The position numbers and the translations under genes are program-made. Shown one piece after another: positions 35,901-50,890 of a stretch of DNA of 64,000 nucleotides. The stretch's first letter is position 1; every line of letters starts with the position of its first letter. The DNA is from Lagopus muta (taxonomy: Eukaryota > Chordata > Aves > Galliformes > Phasianidae). The stretch lies in NCBI RefSeq assembly GCF_023343835.1, contig NC_064437.1, positions 48,089,972 to 48,153,971 on the forward strand. The letters run 5' to 3'. The notes below the pieces were generated by a model. That model was not told the DNA's origin and ran no database searches. It was given only the letters and a program-made list of their open reading frames with translations.

Positions 35901-38900
35901 TTACTATATGCTGGTGTTTTTTTGTTGTTTGTTTGTTTTGTTTTTTTTTTTCAAAATATACAGAGTACCTTTTGCTTTCAGGTGTAGCATTTCCAAATTG
36001 CTCTGGGTATACACTGATGTAAACAAAATCCTAGGATCTTAAGAGCTCTAAGATAGTCAATGCAGCTGGGATAGGGAAAGATTTATTCACAGTGATTCAT
36101 CTGAAAACAGGATACAAGCAGCTGTGCAAATTTAAACATGGAACTTATCTCTTAGAGCTGTAAGAGCATGAGATTATTCTCTTACTCCAGACAAGAAATG
36201 TTCTAATTCCCACAGATGAAGAGATCCCTACAGGGATTAAACTATTCCTCCTCTCAGGAGGGTTTTATACACTTTCTTACAGCTTTTAAATTCGTGCTGT
36301 TCCTACAGATCTAGGAAGTTCTCACACAAGGTTAAAATCTTGCATGTTCACAGACATCAGAACAGTTAATAGTTCAAGAAAGTGAAGGGTTCTAAAACAT
36401 CTAAAACAAACACATTTGGAGACATGACATTAATAGCAAGACATTAGACACTTACCCATATCATCATCAAATATGGATTTTTGTTCCACCTTTTTCTTGG
36501 TCTTCTTTTCTCTTGGTTTTACAGTGAGATCCGCAAAGATATCAATGTTATCATCAAAGAGGTTACTCTCTGTCATTTTCTCTTTTGCTTTGCTCATTGG
36601 CTTAATTGCCTCAGTAGCAAATATATCATCCTTGGAGCAAAGTACAGAGAGATTATCAATACACAACACACTTCAAGAGAATAATCATTACCTGTACACA
36701 GCTGCTAGGGCATTTAGAAGACTGACAGCCTCAGGCTTCCCAAACCTGAGAAATTTGGGTTTCTCCCAAATTCTCTTCTCCCCTACTGGATGTGGCTTAG
36801 TGAGGGATTGTGCACAGGTCAAATACAGTGTCACTTCCTTCAGAATGCCAACCTTTCTCCTTTTTTGAATGATCTATCTGAGCTACTGTGCACTGAACAA
36901 GTAGCAGAAAAGAACCAAATACTTCATTCATCTAAAAAAGGTAATAACCATGGGTATGTCATCACAGCACATTCACTGCCCAATCTGCTCTGATAAGGCT
37001 TCACCTTCTAATCCACACTTACTAATAAACAGATGAACCCTGAAAGTAAGGGTTTCTGTTGCCCAGTAGCAGAGTACAATTGACACTTCATTAACTGTTC
37101 TGCACAATCCCCTTCCTACTCAGCCTGTGTTTAAGTAGAAGTATTTGCATATAAGGCTCTGGGGGGGTCAAAAAGGCCAAGGTATCAGGCTTCCCTTCCC
37201 AACTCCTTTCAGCAAGCCTCAGCCATTACCTCAAAAATATCTTGTGCAGCAGAATCAACAGCTTGCTGAACAGCAGATTTCAATTCCTCCTTCCCAGTTT
37301 TCTGACTGGGGAAAAGAGAATCTTCCTCCTCCTCCAAAAAAGACATAGGGCTGTTTTTTGATGAAGACTTTTGCTGTACAGACTGGAAAAGAGCACTGCT
37401 GTCCTGATTACCCAGAACAGAGAGTTCAGGCTTTTTCTCCATACCCTTGATGGGTTCGTTGGCCACACTTCCTGGCATTTCCTCCCTCAATTTTGATTGT
37501 GTAGCTGTTCTGGTTGTTGAGCGGCTTGCAAAAAGGTCTTCTGATTCAAACAGATCATCTCCTTGGTCTGTGGATTCTGGAGGAAGTTTGTTAGTCAGAA
37601 CGCTGCCATGAGCTGGTAGTGATGAGCCAGAGAGAAAACCATTTTCTTTAGATTCCACTTCAGTAACAAGCTCCTTTACGTTCCCTATTGTTGATCTCTG
37701 TTTTGGTACTGAGAACGGTGGTTCTTTAGCACTGTACACCTCTTCACTGTCACCAGACTCTTGGGCAGCTAGCCGGCGGGCCATTCTGCTTGGAGGCCTG
37801 CGTTTTCCTGTAACCTTGATTCTGGTCTGTAGGAAAAGAATAAAAACAGAGAGGGTTATATTGAAGGGAGAAGGAAATAACCCTACACTTTATGGAAGAC
37901 AGATTAGGACCCATGCTTTGTTCTAACACTTTTTTCATAGCACTGTAAATTAACATTTTACTCATTTCATATCAGCACACTGAAATTAACTTCAAGTTTT
38001 GCTGAAGTTACTTAAACCAGAGCTATAAGCAGCGACCAGTACATTTAAGCAAGCATTCAGTTGTGAAACCTGAGCAAAGAAAGATGAGAAGATGCTGATT
38101 TAGCTTTAATTCCCTTTTCTCTCATCTTAAATACCAAGGTTACCTTATTGGCGCTGTGCAAAGTATCCGCTTGCATAGGCTGATCAAAGCTTACACCTAA
38201 TTCTTCATTGTTTACTGCAGCAGGGAAGGTTTCACTGCTCTGTACGTCATTGGGCTCATGCAGTGGAGTGTCCAAAATGGGGAAGGGGGACTTTACACTG
38301 GAGATCTTAGGCACTGCACCAGGAAGTAAGGCTGCAGGGTTAATAGCTAAATTAGCCTACAAAACAAAACAAAAAACACATACACACACACAAAGATAGC
38401 ATGTTAATACTGCTCCAGAGAAGCAGCAAGAACTAGCACATTTAGGCATTCAAGTTCTACTCCTAGAAGTGCCTGGCCTCTCTCATCTCAACTCACTTCT
38501 AGATCTCCCATGTTCTCTGTCTCACTAAACCTTTGACTACTCTTATACAGTGTAATAGCACTGAACTTCAAGAACACCTCGGTTACAGTACCTCGCACAA
38601 AAAAACTATGTAGCCCAGTATCCTGTCTGAGGACAAGACTGGTTCTGACTTTGGAGTGAAACAGTTATATAGACAGTTATTAGATTTTTCATATCAAGAG
38701 AAGGAAATAACCGAAACTCAAAACCCCTAAGAGTATCCAAGCATACTTAAAATATTGCTGAGAATTGCAGGCCAAAAAGCCCACCCTCTGCCCCCAGAGT
38801 TAAATAGCATTGCCCATAGTCAGGTCTGAAAAGTAAAGGGGGAAATAATGTTAAACATGCAATACAGAAAAATTAACAATAGAGGACATGTCATCTGAAA

Positions 38901-41900
38901 AAAATAAAAATGCAAAAGTAAGGTAGGGAAGTAAAAAGATTTTGCTTCAGGGAGAGCCATCAGTGAGGCAAGGAAGATATTTTTTATTTTTTTTGAAAGC
39001 CAGAATGCCAGTAAAATAATTACTTGTAACTTTCCAATCCGAGATGAGGGTTCTTTGGTTTTAATGGGTACGGGACCTGTAGATTTCTGCACAAAATTAC
39101 ACTGAATTAAACAACAGGCGGAGAATATCAACATCTTCAACCAGACTATAGCCTGAATTTCAAAACATCTGTAGAAAGGAACCATCTCACTGCTTATCAG
39201 CTTCTTCTTGAGATACCTTGTTTTCAACACATATTCTAAAACCAGAGCTAGTCGTTTGACTTTTAAATCCTGTTCCTCATGTCATAGCCCCATCTTTGTT
39301 ACAATTCCACCCCTTTCTATCAATATTATATTTTACCATCATAATTCTACAACTTCCTCCTTTCTCCAGGTCACACACAACACAAGTCAAATCCAGTCGT
39401 GACAGCCACCCTACCTCCTTGCTTATTCACTCCCCTAAGATCCTATGGTCATGCTGTCTTGTCATAATTACATATATGCATAAGTATATAAATTATACAT
39501 ATACAATTACATAAAAAATGTATAATTATGCACACATACGATGTATAAGTGTTATAATTGACTTTTCTCTTTGTCACTTGCTGTATTAGGGCCATAGACC
39601 TTAATGAAACCCACACTGGAGTCTAGAGTGTTCCAAAATTGCAAAGCTTTCAAGAAGGAAGCTTTCCTCTACAGAAAGCAGGCCACCCGTACCAAAAATA
39701 TGACCAGCAAGCTCAATGAGCAAGAAAGCTGTGTCACCTGAAGACTTTAGTCAGTTCTGGGACTCAGGGATAAACCAAATCAATAAAAGGTTTCCATCCG
39801 AGGCTTGCTTTCCACAAGTCTCTGATCTGCAATGGTTTTATGAGCTGGGCTGTGCTGCCATTGGTGCGGCTGGGCAGTCTTTGAGCATTTGGACACTGTA
39901 CTGGGGGCCTTGATAGCATGACAGAAGAATCCTGCTGTCTGCAGTAATCTACCACTTAAATGCACATGGGAATTGGCTGAACCTCACACAGGTGAAGATC
40001 ATTCCAGTATTTCAGCAGCTACAAAAGGATGAAGTCAAATGTGATCCTCTACATCGAGGAGTACTTTACCAGAAGGGAAGATAAGCTAACTACTAGTCCT
40101 ACAGACTTATCATGTGCTCCTCAGCCCAGAAGGCAAAAAACAACCTCCTATCAACCCATATTCTCAAGCACCCCACAAATGAAAAGCTCATCTCTTACAG
40201 CTGAAAATCAAACAAGCAGCTCTGATGAGACAAGCCACAATTCAGATACAGACTCCCCATCTGTGAGGGGAGTCCTTGGTCCTGCAAGATCAGGAGTCTT
40301 GTTTGCTCACCATGAAACTTTCATGAAGAGTCTTAGCAGCCACAGATTTGTTCTGTGTGCTATGATCTCTTGATCATGATCTCATGATCATGAGAAAGCC
40401 CACCTATACTTTAAAGACCACAGTAACTCCAGCAGATACTGGCATTTCAAAGAATGAGCAAGTGATCAAATCACACCAAACTGCACCTGAAGTTCTTCAC
40501 TTGCACTTGGCCCTCATAAGCACACTGGCAGTGAATAAAACATTAGCAATAGCATTTAAACTTTTTGCTATTAACAGTGCACCTTCTGATAAGCAGAGAC
40601 AAGTATGGCCACATATTACTGCATTTCTGCAGCTTTGCAGCCAATGAATCCAGGCATTAGTTTTGATCTTTACAGGAGACCTATTTAAAACATCTTTTCC
40701 TGTGCATGCAGTCCAAGACACAAGCTTTCAGTACTTGCCTCTGTAGTTACTGTCTTCAGAGCTTCATGTTGTTTGGCACTTAAAGCATTTTCTAGAAGAT
40801 TACAATTCTCCGAGGAAGGGACAGGACTGGTCTTAATTGTTTTCTTCTCTGCTATTTTCTGAAAGCATTAAGAGCACAAATCAACATGAATTGGAAAAAA
40901 ACAAGATCTGCAGAGCAAGAAAACAACCAAAGTTTTTCAAGATCTGAATTCCATTTCCAAAGAAAACTGCCCACATCTTTTAGGCCTGCAATGCATTCTA
41001 GGCATTACTTTCTGGTCATCAATGATAAGGGCCTTTCACTCCTTCACACTTATAACCTTTGTTGTCTGTGGCGATGGAAAATAAGGTGAGTTTGGATAAG
41101 ATTCCAAAAGCATACATATTTCTCATATACAGAATAGCAGGGAAAATAAAAGCATAAACTAGCTAAGGAACACTACTGTCTTCAGAGTTTCAAGCAAGCA
41201 ACCTTCGTGAGTAGCTGAGAGCACTGACTAGAGACAGTCCCTCCCACACTCCTCATATAAACAGTTTCCAGGAAATATTGCCACTTTTCTGGCCTAGCTT
41301 CCAGCTATTGGCCTGAAAATAGACTAACGTTAGAGCTGGCTTCAATTTAGTTAAGCTCCATAGGTTGCTCCAAAAGTAATGCCTCCTATTTGTTTCCATG
41401 GAAACCACAACAGTTGAAGACCATACGAACGCTATTTGATAGAGCAAACTGTCAGCTAAAATACTACTTTGCAACACAGCCACCATTATTTTTTGCAAGC
41501 TATGAACAAGAGAGCCTTCATGCTGTGCTCGTAAAAATCCGCACCAGCAGAGGTGACCCACAGTCAGTATTTGCATTGCTGAAGCACACCACCACTGCCT
41601 CGCTCGGCTCACACCCACTGTTTGGTCTCCATAAACATTCAGCAAGCGTCAGTGAATGTTAATGGGTGCAGTTCCAAAGGAGAAATTCAACTGTACACCT
41701 TATTTCAGACACTATTTCATCAGACTGCCCCTCTGCTGACATTTGTTGACTAGCAACAAGAGGTAACAGAATACTGGGGGGAAGGTTCAACCTCCATTGC
41801 CATACCACCAACACCCCCTGCTGATTTGTAGGCCAACATAATAAAATATGATGCATTACTTTTGTATCAGTCCTTGTACATTTAGAGCAGAAGTTCAGAA

Positions 41901-44900
41901 TGCATGTTAGGACTTGGAACTCAAACCACCCATTATGTAGCCCAGTTCATTATGGCAGCTTCTCACCCTCTAATAACAATCCAGTGATTTTATTAACACA
42001 TTCATTACCTTAAATTAAACCAATCTACAGACTTAAATGACATAAAGGGCTTCAGGGCTACTAGTCCCACAAGCCATACTGAGCCTAAAGAACCTCACTG
42101 CAGAGAGGTAGGCTAAAGTTTCAACATCTCCAAGGTATCACTACCTATTAAACCAGCCAGACCCTGAATAATACACAAGCAACTTTACTATTCTGATTTC
42201 TGCTCAAGTGTGTTCTCTAACATTTAAGTCCATCCCAATGGTACCAATGGAGGAAAAAAATATAGTTCTCAAATCTCAGCCCTTGGAGGTCTGCTGCATC
42301 TGTTTGTTCCATATGTCTTCAGAGTTACAAGAGCCATTTCTATTCTCTCAAAAAGACTTTAAAGTGATTTCATGTCCTGTCAGAACACATGTGGAAAAAC
42401 TCCCTTCTATGCACTTATTTCCATGGTCTTCTTCAGAAGCCATTTATAATAGAGGATCACATACCGGAGGGTTTGTTTTAGCAGTACTGAAGAGATCATC
42501 CTCATCATCATCCCCAAAAAGACTTCCTCCAGATGATGGTTTCAGAATACGATTTGTAGACTGAAGAGAAAAAGGATAAAAAAGAATGTCACAGATCAAA
42601 AGCACATCTTCTACCCACAGTGCCTTGACTTTAGCACTTGGCTATTCCTAGAGATCAGGGACTTTTAAGTTGTGCTCAACTGTAACACACTAGAAGGCTA
42701 CACACTTCAAAGACTGCTTTTAAACAGCAGGTTCAGAGGAGGGATTTGGACTCACCATTGACGTCTTGGGACTGGCAAAGAGGTCAACATCCGGATCATT
42801 GTCCTTCTGAAGTTTGTGACTAAAAAGCAGCTCTTCATCTTGAAACACACCAGTGCTTTTGGGACGAATGCTCTTCTCAGAAGGCTGAAAGGAGAAAGGT
42901 TCAGACATTAAAAAAAAGAATCTTACTTACAGAGGACACTGCTTCAGTGGTGTACTTGCCAAGCAGATAAGGCAGGTTACAAATGACCTGAGGCTGTGCT
43001 ACAGCCCTGGCAACAACAAAAACACAGCTTGAACTACCATAGCATGTTCGTAGTTTGCAAAACCTACAATGCAAATGCTTGTATTATCAGTTCATTTTGA
43101 TTAGAAGACAGTAAATAAAATGTACTTCCAGGTCTGCCAATTTGAAAGGCAACTTTTATTATTTACTTGTTATGCTTCCCTATGAGGAAGAAAAAAAGAC
43201 CTTCAGTATGGTATTATGAGTATACAGCAAATGTTTATATTTTAGGAAGAAACTTTCATGCTTAGAATTATACATATAGATGAGGGTGCATGGCAGAAGT
43301 GAGAAGAAAATCTGGCTAGTTATCTTCCTGAACTACCTAAAAAAAAAAAAAAAAAAAAAGCCAACAAAAAAAAAATGAAGCTCTTTAAAGCTGTTATTGT
43401 TGACAGAGTGCTCATCCTCCTCCCTTTAAAGCAAAAGCACCCCCATAGTGAAGAACAGAACTTTTGCCTTTGGCAAACACATGTATTTCCAACTCAGCTG
43501 CTGAGTGGCAGGGAAGGTCAATATCAAACATTCTCTCATCTGCCCTCCACAATCTGGCACACCAGATTGCATCTGCTTTCTAATGCTAGCTTCCAGGACA
43601 CCATTACACCATTTTTTGGTCCACCCTTACTATATATATTTTTTTTAATACTACCTTTATGCATCTTCATTCACTTGCTTTATCTTTATGCCAAATGCTG
43701 GGTCAAATTTTTGGAGCACTAGAACAGCTGTGTATACACAAATGCACAAAGACCTGATGTACACCTAGTTTTTTGCTACACTAAGCACTCAAAATAGTAA
43801 CACTTTCCCTGTCAAGAAGATCAGGTTCCTAAACTAATTATTGTAATTTTTTCATGATTACGCATTTCAGCACTGTAACCACTCCACTACTGCTATATTC
43901 TGCTTGCTTCCTAGGAAAGCTTTAAAAGGGCTTAGATTTTCCCAGCTGCCACCCCATACTTCCCCCACTCCAAAAAGAAAACAAAAACACATGTTCATAA
44001 CAGGTAAGTGTTCAACTAATTCTGAGGCAGCAATAAACAGGGAATTTTGTCCAAGAGTCATTTGTTTCATTCAACTCCAGGGACTCACAAATAGAGTGTG
44101 TATAGTCTTTGGTGCTGAAAATTTATTTTACAATGTTATAAGATGACAAAAACTTGTGGTATGCTCTAGTATACACTCTGTACTTTTAGATATGATTTCA
44201 AGTTTACTGAACACATTTTGGTATAGTTGCATCAAGTAGAAATATGAACATTGCCATAAATTCAAGGATATCACTGCTGAAGATTCAAAGCCCACATCTT
44301 AATGCAATATATCAGGAAAGCCAGACAGCAAGAATATGGCAACTAGAGGCTTTTTTTTTTTAAAAAAAAGTGAACACATGCTTGGAAAACAGAATTAAGC
44401 ATAGCTTCAGCTAGAGTCATCTTAGAACTAAGTCTGCTGGTTTATGCAGAGCAAGCAGATTGTACCACTATTAAAAGAAGGATAAAGTACGAGGCTTCAT
44501 ACTCCAAATCCCTCTACTTTCTAATACCTCCAACCTTGAGTAATTAAAGAATCAGTTCTTTAGAATAGACATCAAGTAACTGTATCAAGAAAAAATATTT
44601 TCAGATTTTTTTTAAAGTAGCATATGACAAAATGTTTCCGAGTCAGCGGGATGGAAAAAAATCACAGAGGGATTCAGGATTATGGGTAAGTGTAGGAATT
44701 ATTTCTCATCCAAGAATTAGGAAATTGAGAAATTGAGAAAAATTACCTAGCATGAATCGGAGAAAGGAGGTGTGAAAACAAACAAATAAAACCCTTCTAG
44801 AAAACTAGCCTAGAACAGGACTAGTTTAGAGGTAAAAGTATTATTTCCCAGTATTCAAGAACTTCCCTAGACTCACCACATCATTGCCTTTGTGTGCATT

Positions 44901-47900
44901 TTTAATGCCATCATCTTCCAGTTTCTCCTCTTCCTCCTCATCGAACAAGCTTAACACTTTCCTAGCTTGGACACTGGCATCTTTCTCCAGAGCTGGTGGT
45001 GATGCTGCAAACAGATCTGGCTCCAAAGATGATGTGGCAAAAGGCTCCACCAAAATAAATGAATAAATAAATAAATAAACACACACACACAGCTGTTACT
45101 TAGTTTGAGTCTGCCCCAGACCCACTAAGCTTTGGTCAGAGTTGTGCAATCTGGTATCACAGCAGACAATTAAGTTCAATTCAATTACACTAAGCAGACG
45201 GAATAGCAACATGCAGATTATCAAGATACATTTCAATAGATTAAGAAAACATTTTATAACTCTGAAATGAATGTAGTCACCTTCCTGTACTCTACACTCT
45301 ACAACCTGATGCTGTTAATCAGATTTCTGAATATTGTTTCCTTCCCATCTATGTGTCAGGTTATATCTTGTTCCACAACTCTGCATTCTGTTGTTTTGAC
45401 ATTATCTGCAGGGTATCTAATTCATGGCATTTGGGATTCTTCATATGGGCAGCACCACCTGAACACTGAGAGTGCTCAGGAAGGTTTAAAGCACTGTAAC
45501 AATATACTGGAAGCCATCAGCTGCCAATTCCCCAACAGTCTTTCAGAAGGAGAATGCCCAGGAGTTAAGTTCTGTTGAAGCTTCTTCAACAATGCACTCA
45601 AAGCTCTTTCTGTAAACTACTGCACATGAGAAATTCACAATCCTATTCAGCCTCAACTCTATAACTACCAACACTGACTACAATTCATCAGACAACATGC
45701 TCAAACAGGAAAATTACTGAGCTTTACAAAGCATACCCATTAGTATTAGCTTACTGTTTTTTCAAAAGGAGAGCACTGCACACATGAAAAAAAATTGCCC
45801 CACTCAGTCTAGAGTAGAAAAACAACTCAAAACACAAAACTTTGGCAAACACTAGCTGGGAAATGAATTTAAATGCCATTTAATCAGTTTGGTAATGTTT
45901 GACCAATAAGTGATTTTGCTAAAAGTTGAGTTATTCTCTCCCAAGTAAAAGCAGAGGCAATCAAAAAACTAACTCTGTCCCCATTACATTTTTATACTGA
46001 ATCTTTGCCATGCTTCAGGTTAATATAAGAAAATCTCTTACTTTTTCCTTTGTCACCTGTCTTCCGACATCTGTTCCTCTAGGCACGGGAACTGCTTCAG
46101 GCTCTTCTGAAGACCACAGTGTATCTTGTGCCTGGTTAGACTTTGCAATATGTGGTCGATCATTCTTTTCCTCTTTTTCCTCTTCATTAAACAAGGACTG
46201 TGTTTGTGCTGGCTTTATTTTCTCCTGCAAAATTACGAGAATCATTGACACAGAATTGCTTGGTATATTAGAAGAACGTGCTGCCGAGAGACAGCAGACC
46301 CTCAGTTTGCTATCCAGGAGTCCACATGGACACTGGCAATGTGCTTGAGGTTGCTTTCTTTTCTTGCATTCTGATTTCTAGTATGATAGGCTCTTAAGAC
46401 TGAAAAAAGAGCGCCAAGAAGCAGTTGCAAACTTAAAGCAGATGCTGTAGGAATCCTGTTCAATTACTGCAGTGGCTTCTAAGATCACCAACAGCCAGAC
46501 TTCAGAAGCTTGCCTGCTTCTTTTTCCACCCCCAAAATCTGCACTTAACCTACCTGGAAAAAGGTAAGGCCACGAAGTATGTTTCTGGCAACTCTCTTCT
46601 TGGCAACCAGAAAGGCAAGACTGGGGAGTAACGTCATACGTGCAACAAGTCTGCTGCATTAAACTTCTTACGTTCAGCTCCAAAGCGCAACCAGACAGGA
46701 GCACATTGTAGGTTGAGCTCAAAAGACAGGATAGCATGAGAGTGCTCCACTGAAGGCCAGCCAGCTAGAGCTGAGATACCACACAAATGAAATTCCAGTT
46801 TCACAGTCAGCAGTAAACTGTCTGTTCTTCTTAGTGGTACTTTATGGTTTGAGAGATCTTAAAACATCCCCAGAAAGGGCTTTCAGCATAAACCAAACAA
46901 GTTTAGTGATGATTATTATGATGATAATTTTGAAATCTCTTTTAGCCTGATAGTAATATGCCTAGCCTGTAAGAATTCTGTCTGATTCCATTCCAAGTTT
47001 GCTAGAACTACTATTGTCTAAAACAAGTTGGGCTTACATTACCTAACAGGAAGGATAACTTATGTGAACACTGTACAAGTATTCTGCATTATTTTTAAAA
47101 GAAAGGGAAGATACCACTGAAGAAGCTGAAGGAAGCGTTGATTGGGAACTGAAGAGTGATTCTCCAGTAACAGCATCATCTTCAAACAGCAGTGATATCC
47201 TCTGTGGTTTTCTTTGGCTGCAGCGAGGAAAAGAATGAAAGTGGAAGATCAATGCAAAAGTTTCAAGGCCCATGTTCTGCATTTCTTTAGGAAGCATAAC
47301 CTCATCCATAATATGCGATCCTAAATAAAGGAATTGGGTTCCTCACCACCCAAACAATTCTACCATCATCCTCTCTCATCTGCATACCTTTCTACAGAAC
47401 TGAAGATAAAAGAGGTCAGAAAAGGTATTAGAAGCAGAGAAATGAAGAACCCAGTTTGGTGGAGGAATACAATCCTTCACAGACCAAAAAAAAAGACAAA
47501 AAAGCCTAGCCAAGTCCAACAAATCCCGCTCACACATCTCTACTTCATCCTCAGCAGCATTAAGAAGAGACAACACTTACAGTGAGTCTGCCTCTTCATG
47601 TTTTTAGGACAGAACTGGACTGCTCTGAAGATTCCCCCAAAAGTATTTTCACCTTTCTTTAGTGATTGCAAATAAATCCTCCTCATCATCTTCCTCGAAT
47701 AGGCTCGTCTTCTTCACAGCTTTAGCCTGACTGATGGTACTAGATGATTTTGCAGAGTCCTCTTTTCGGTTATCTTCTGAAGGAAGCTTAAGTGGCTTGG
47801 AGACATTCCAGTGTTCCTTAAAAACAAGGAACTCTTAAGTTTCTTTTGTCTTGGCCAAAGCCACTTTCACAACTTCTCTGTAAGAATAAACAGTTCAGCA

Positions 47901-50846
47901 CCTTGGCAATCCTTGCATCTATCTACTGGCTTTTTTTTTTTCTTCCTCTCCATTCCTGCATTATATTCCTGCAATCTGACATTGATCAGGTTTCACAGAG
48001 GGCCTGGCCACCTTTCAGCATACATTTGCCAGCAGAATAACGTACATGCGCTTTCCCATTACAGCTGCTCTTAAGAGCTAAGGTTAGCGTAAACTTTCCA
48101 GACAAGCTTTTAGTTACTTAGTGCCTCTGAGTTTCAATTAACATGTAGGATGAGACCTCACCTATCTCTAATAGGTGCCAGTTCCTAGGAAGTTTCATCC
48201 TTGCATTTCATTTTATCTATCTCTGGACTTTCAAGAAAACTCAAAAAACCAAAACAAACAAGAAAACCAACCAAACAAAAGAAACTCTAAACAACATAAC
48301 TGGAACTTTAAGTTCTTCTCACCAAAAAATAAAGTAGAAGGAAACAATTTTTTTTTTTTTTTTTTTTTCACTCAATATTTTTAAGTTTGGCTTGTTGGCA
48401 GCAGTGTCCTCCATTTCTTATCAACCTAAATACTACCCTGAAAAATATTGATTCACTTCCACATAATTTCTGTTGCCCAGATCCTGAGTTAATCTGAGCC
48501 AAGAGTAAGCTTCTTCAACAGTGAACATGTCACAGGAATGAGGCAGGCATGGCAAGAAGACACAGCAGTCTGACTGTAGCTCCTGTCTGAACAGTTCTTT
48601 GTTTTGGCTAGTAGAAAAACCCCGCAACCCATTTCAATCAAGTCTTGCTCTTCAGTACCTCCTCATCACTGCTGAACAATAAGCTGGAGGCTTTCTTGTG
48701 TGGCTCTGACTGTTTCGCTTTCTCTTCCTGGGGCTTTTCCTGTTGCTTCTTGGCAGGCACCACACCAAACAGATCCTAAAAACAAACGCCAAAACAACAG
48801 AATGAAAATCCAAATTCACAATGGAAAGCTTGCTGAGAAGTCATCAGCATGCAAGACACCATGGCTCATTGTTTCTCAAATAAGAAAGAAGCAATTATGT
48901 GAACACACTTCGAAGATATTTTCAAGCATGATACAACATTGTGGTATGGGGAAATTCAAGCACACAACATCTGACAGATCAGAAACTTGTAAGCATACTG
49001 CCAGATTTAGGCATCCAGGTTCTCCTACATCCACCATACAGCAATTCTGCAGCACAACAGCTAAAATAGTGGTGCACAGTTTCTACTTGGTAACACAATC
49101 TTCGTGGACTATGCTAAAATCCAGAGATCTTACCACATTACAGAATGTTTCACAATCCTACCAGTTCCCTCTGTGCACAGTCCCCATTCAGAAGTCGAGG
49201 GAGCTCAAGCAGCCCCCTCCTGAACAAGGGACCATTATCTTGACTTTGCAAAAATTCTTGCTCTTCCAGCTCTGAACAGGCCTTCTGTCAGTCTCATGCT
49301 AGAACTATAGGCTAACTTAACTCAGGCTACAGACCCAAAGTCGACAGCTCAATGGAGTGTGTGCAGGAGGAAGAAGAGGGTGCAACAGGTAAGAAAAGCA
49401 GACACTAATAAGTTTCTAGCACCAACTGTGCTCTGATCTCAACTTCTGCACTAGCAGTTGTCATTTTCACATACAGAAAAGCAAGGGAAAAAAAAAAAAA
49501 AAAAAAGATATTTGCCAGCTGTGACAGTGGAAACAAGAACTCATTCATGGGTAGACAGCAGAGGCCAGGATAGAACAGTGTTTCCAAGCACCTATCAGTT
49601 CTGTATCTCAGTGTTCTTTAGCTGTTTGAAAGGGACAATGTTCTTAGCATTTAGGTTCAGAGATGACGTGCACTGGCTAAAGATACTAAAAAGATAAAGA
49701 GCTCACAAGAGTACCTCATCAAATCTCCCCCATGATGCTGTCTGCATGCTGAGAACTATTAAAGAGTATAAGACGACCAATTTGGTGCTCTAAATTTAGT
49801 GTTCCATTTATGAGTTCAGATCTTTAAACACCTGAATATTTCCTGCAGCAAGCTGCTCCCATGAACAGACAGGATCAGGAAGTGGTACTTACCTCTTCAT
49901 CGTCATCAAACAAAGAGAGTGGAGCTTTCGTTGTGGACTTGCTGGTGGGGAGCGATGTAGCTTTTGATGTCACGGTTTTACTTGATGAAAACAAATCCTG
50001 CACAAACCAGTGAAATATCACTATACAAGGCAATGCTACACACTTAAGAAATGGGAGATCTATGTTTTTCCTTTAAAAATGTTCAGTGTGTCTGTGAAGT
50101 CAGGATAGATTGTCTTTCAGATACACCAAGTACCTAAAAACTTATGGTGATTTCCCTCAGCTTTGCAGATTTGTTACTACAGCAAATCAAGGACACAAGT
50201 CTAAACACAGTCTGTCCTTTGTAATTCTTGTTCTTAATTTGCTGCTCTTTCCTTCCCTTTAGATTTCTAATGCTTATGTGTACCACATAAGTTCAGTCTT
50301 CTCACACTGGGGAAGAAATAATCAAAGATCTCACCCTCGGAGAAAGTTTCCAGAAAGGCTGGGAGCAGATACATGGTGTCAGAGTTCACAACTGGGCCGA
50401 TAAGTGGAATAAAGTCAGAATGACTCAGATTCCAAAGATTTTTGCAGTAATTTATTTCAGAGATACTCACTTCAGAATCCTCCTCATCTGAGAAGAGGCC
50501 CCTTTGTTTCCTTTGAGGTGTCTCAGATGAAGGCTTGAAATCATCACCTGAAGATGGCTGACTCTTAAGGAAAAGAAAACCACTGCATCAGCACCTATTT
50601 GGAGTCAGTAAGGGCAGGCACACTATGACCTTTTTAGGGGGCATGCTGCTGACAGCAGTCAAAAGAACAGGACACAGGCTTGCCATGCATGAGCTTAAGT
50701 CTCATTTGCTGTGTGAGCAACACCTATGCAGCCAGAACTTTGCAAAGGTCCCCTCTCCCACCACCTTCCTTCTCAGCAGAGAATACGTGCACTAATGCAT
50801 GCCAGGCCTCATTTTGAGTCAAAGGACAAATGACTGTTAAGCCATA

Positions 50847-50890
<44 letters not shown>

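Noticed and set aside
40029-40647. Two Ser/Thr-rich frames in the WASHC2 intron between exons 25 and 26
   Set aside because: They are antisense to WASHC2, without domain, splice sites or similarity to the neighbouring LF motifs.
41253-41662. Open frames of 90 and 130 codons on opposite strands
   Set aside because: They lie within the deleted mariner copy and carry no transposase motif.
46900-46965. Box C/D snoRNA-like motifs (GTGATGAT then CTGAT)
   Set aside because: The spacing is too short, there is no terminal stem, and ATGATG-type motifs are common in this simple-sequence stretch.
48700-49275. A 191-codon open frame on the plus strand
   Set aside because: It overlaps WASHC2 exon 18 on the opposite strand and then runs through intron sequence. 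It has no recognisable domain, promoter or splice context. It is long for chance, but nothing else supports it.
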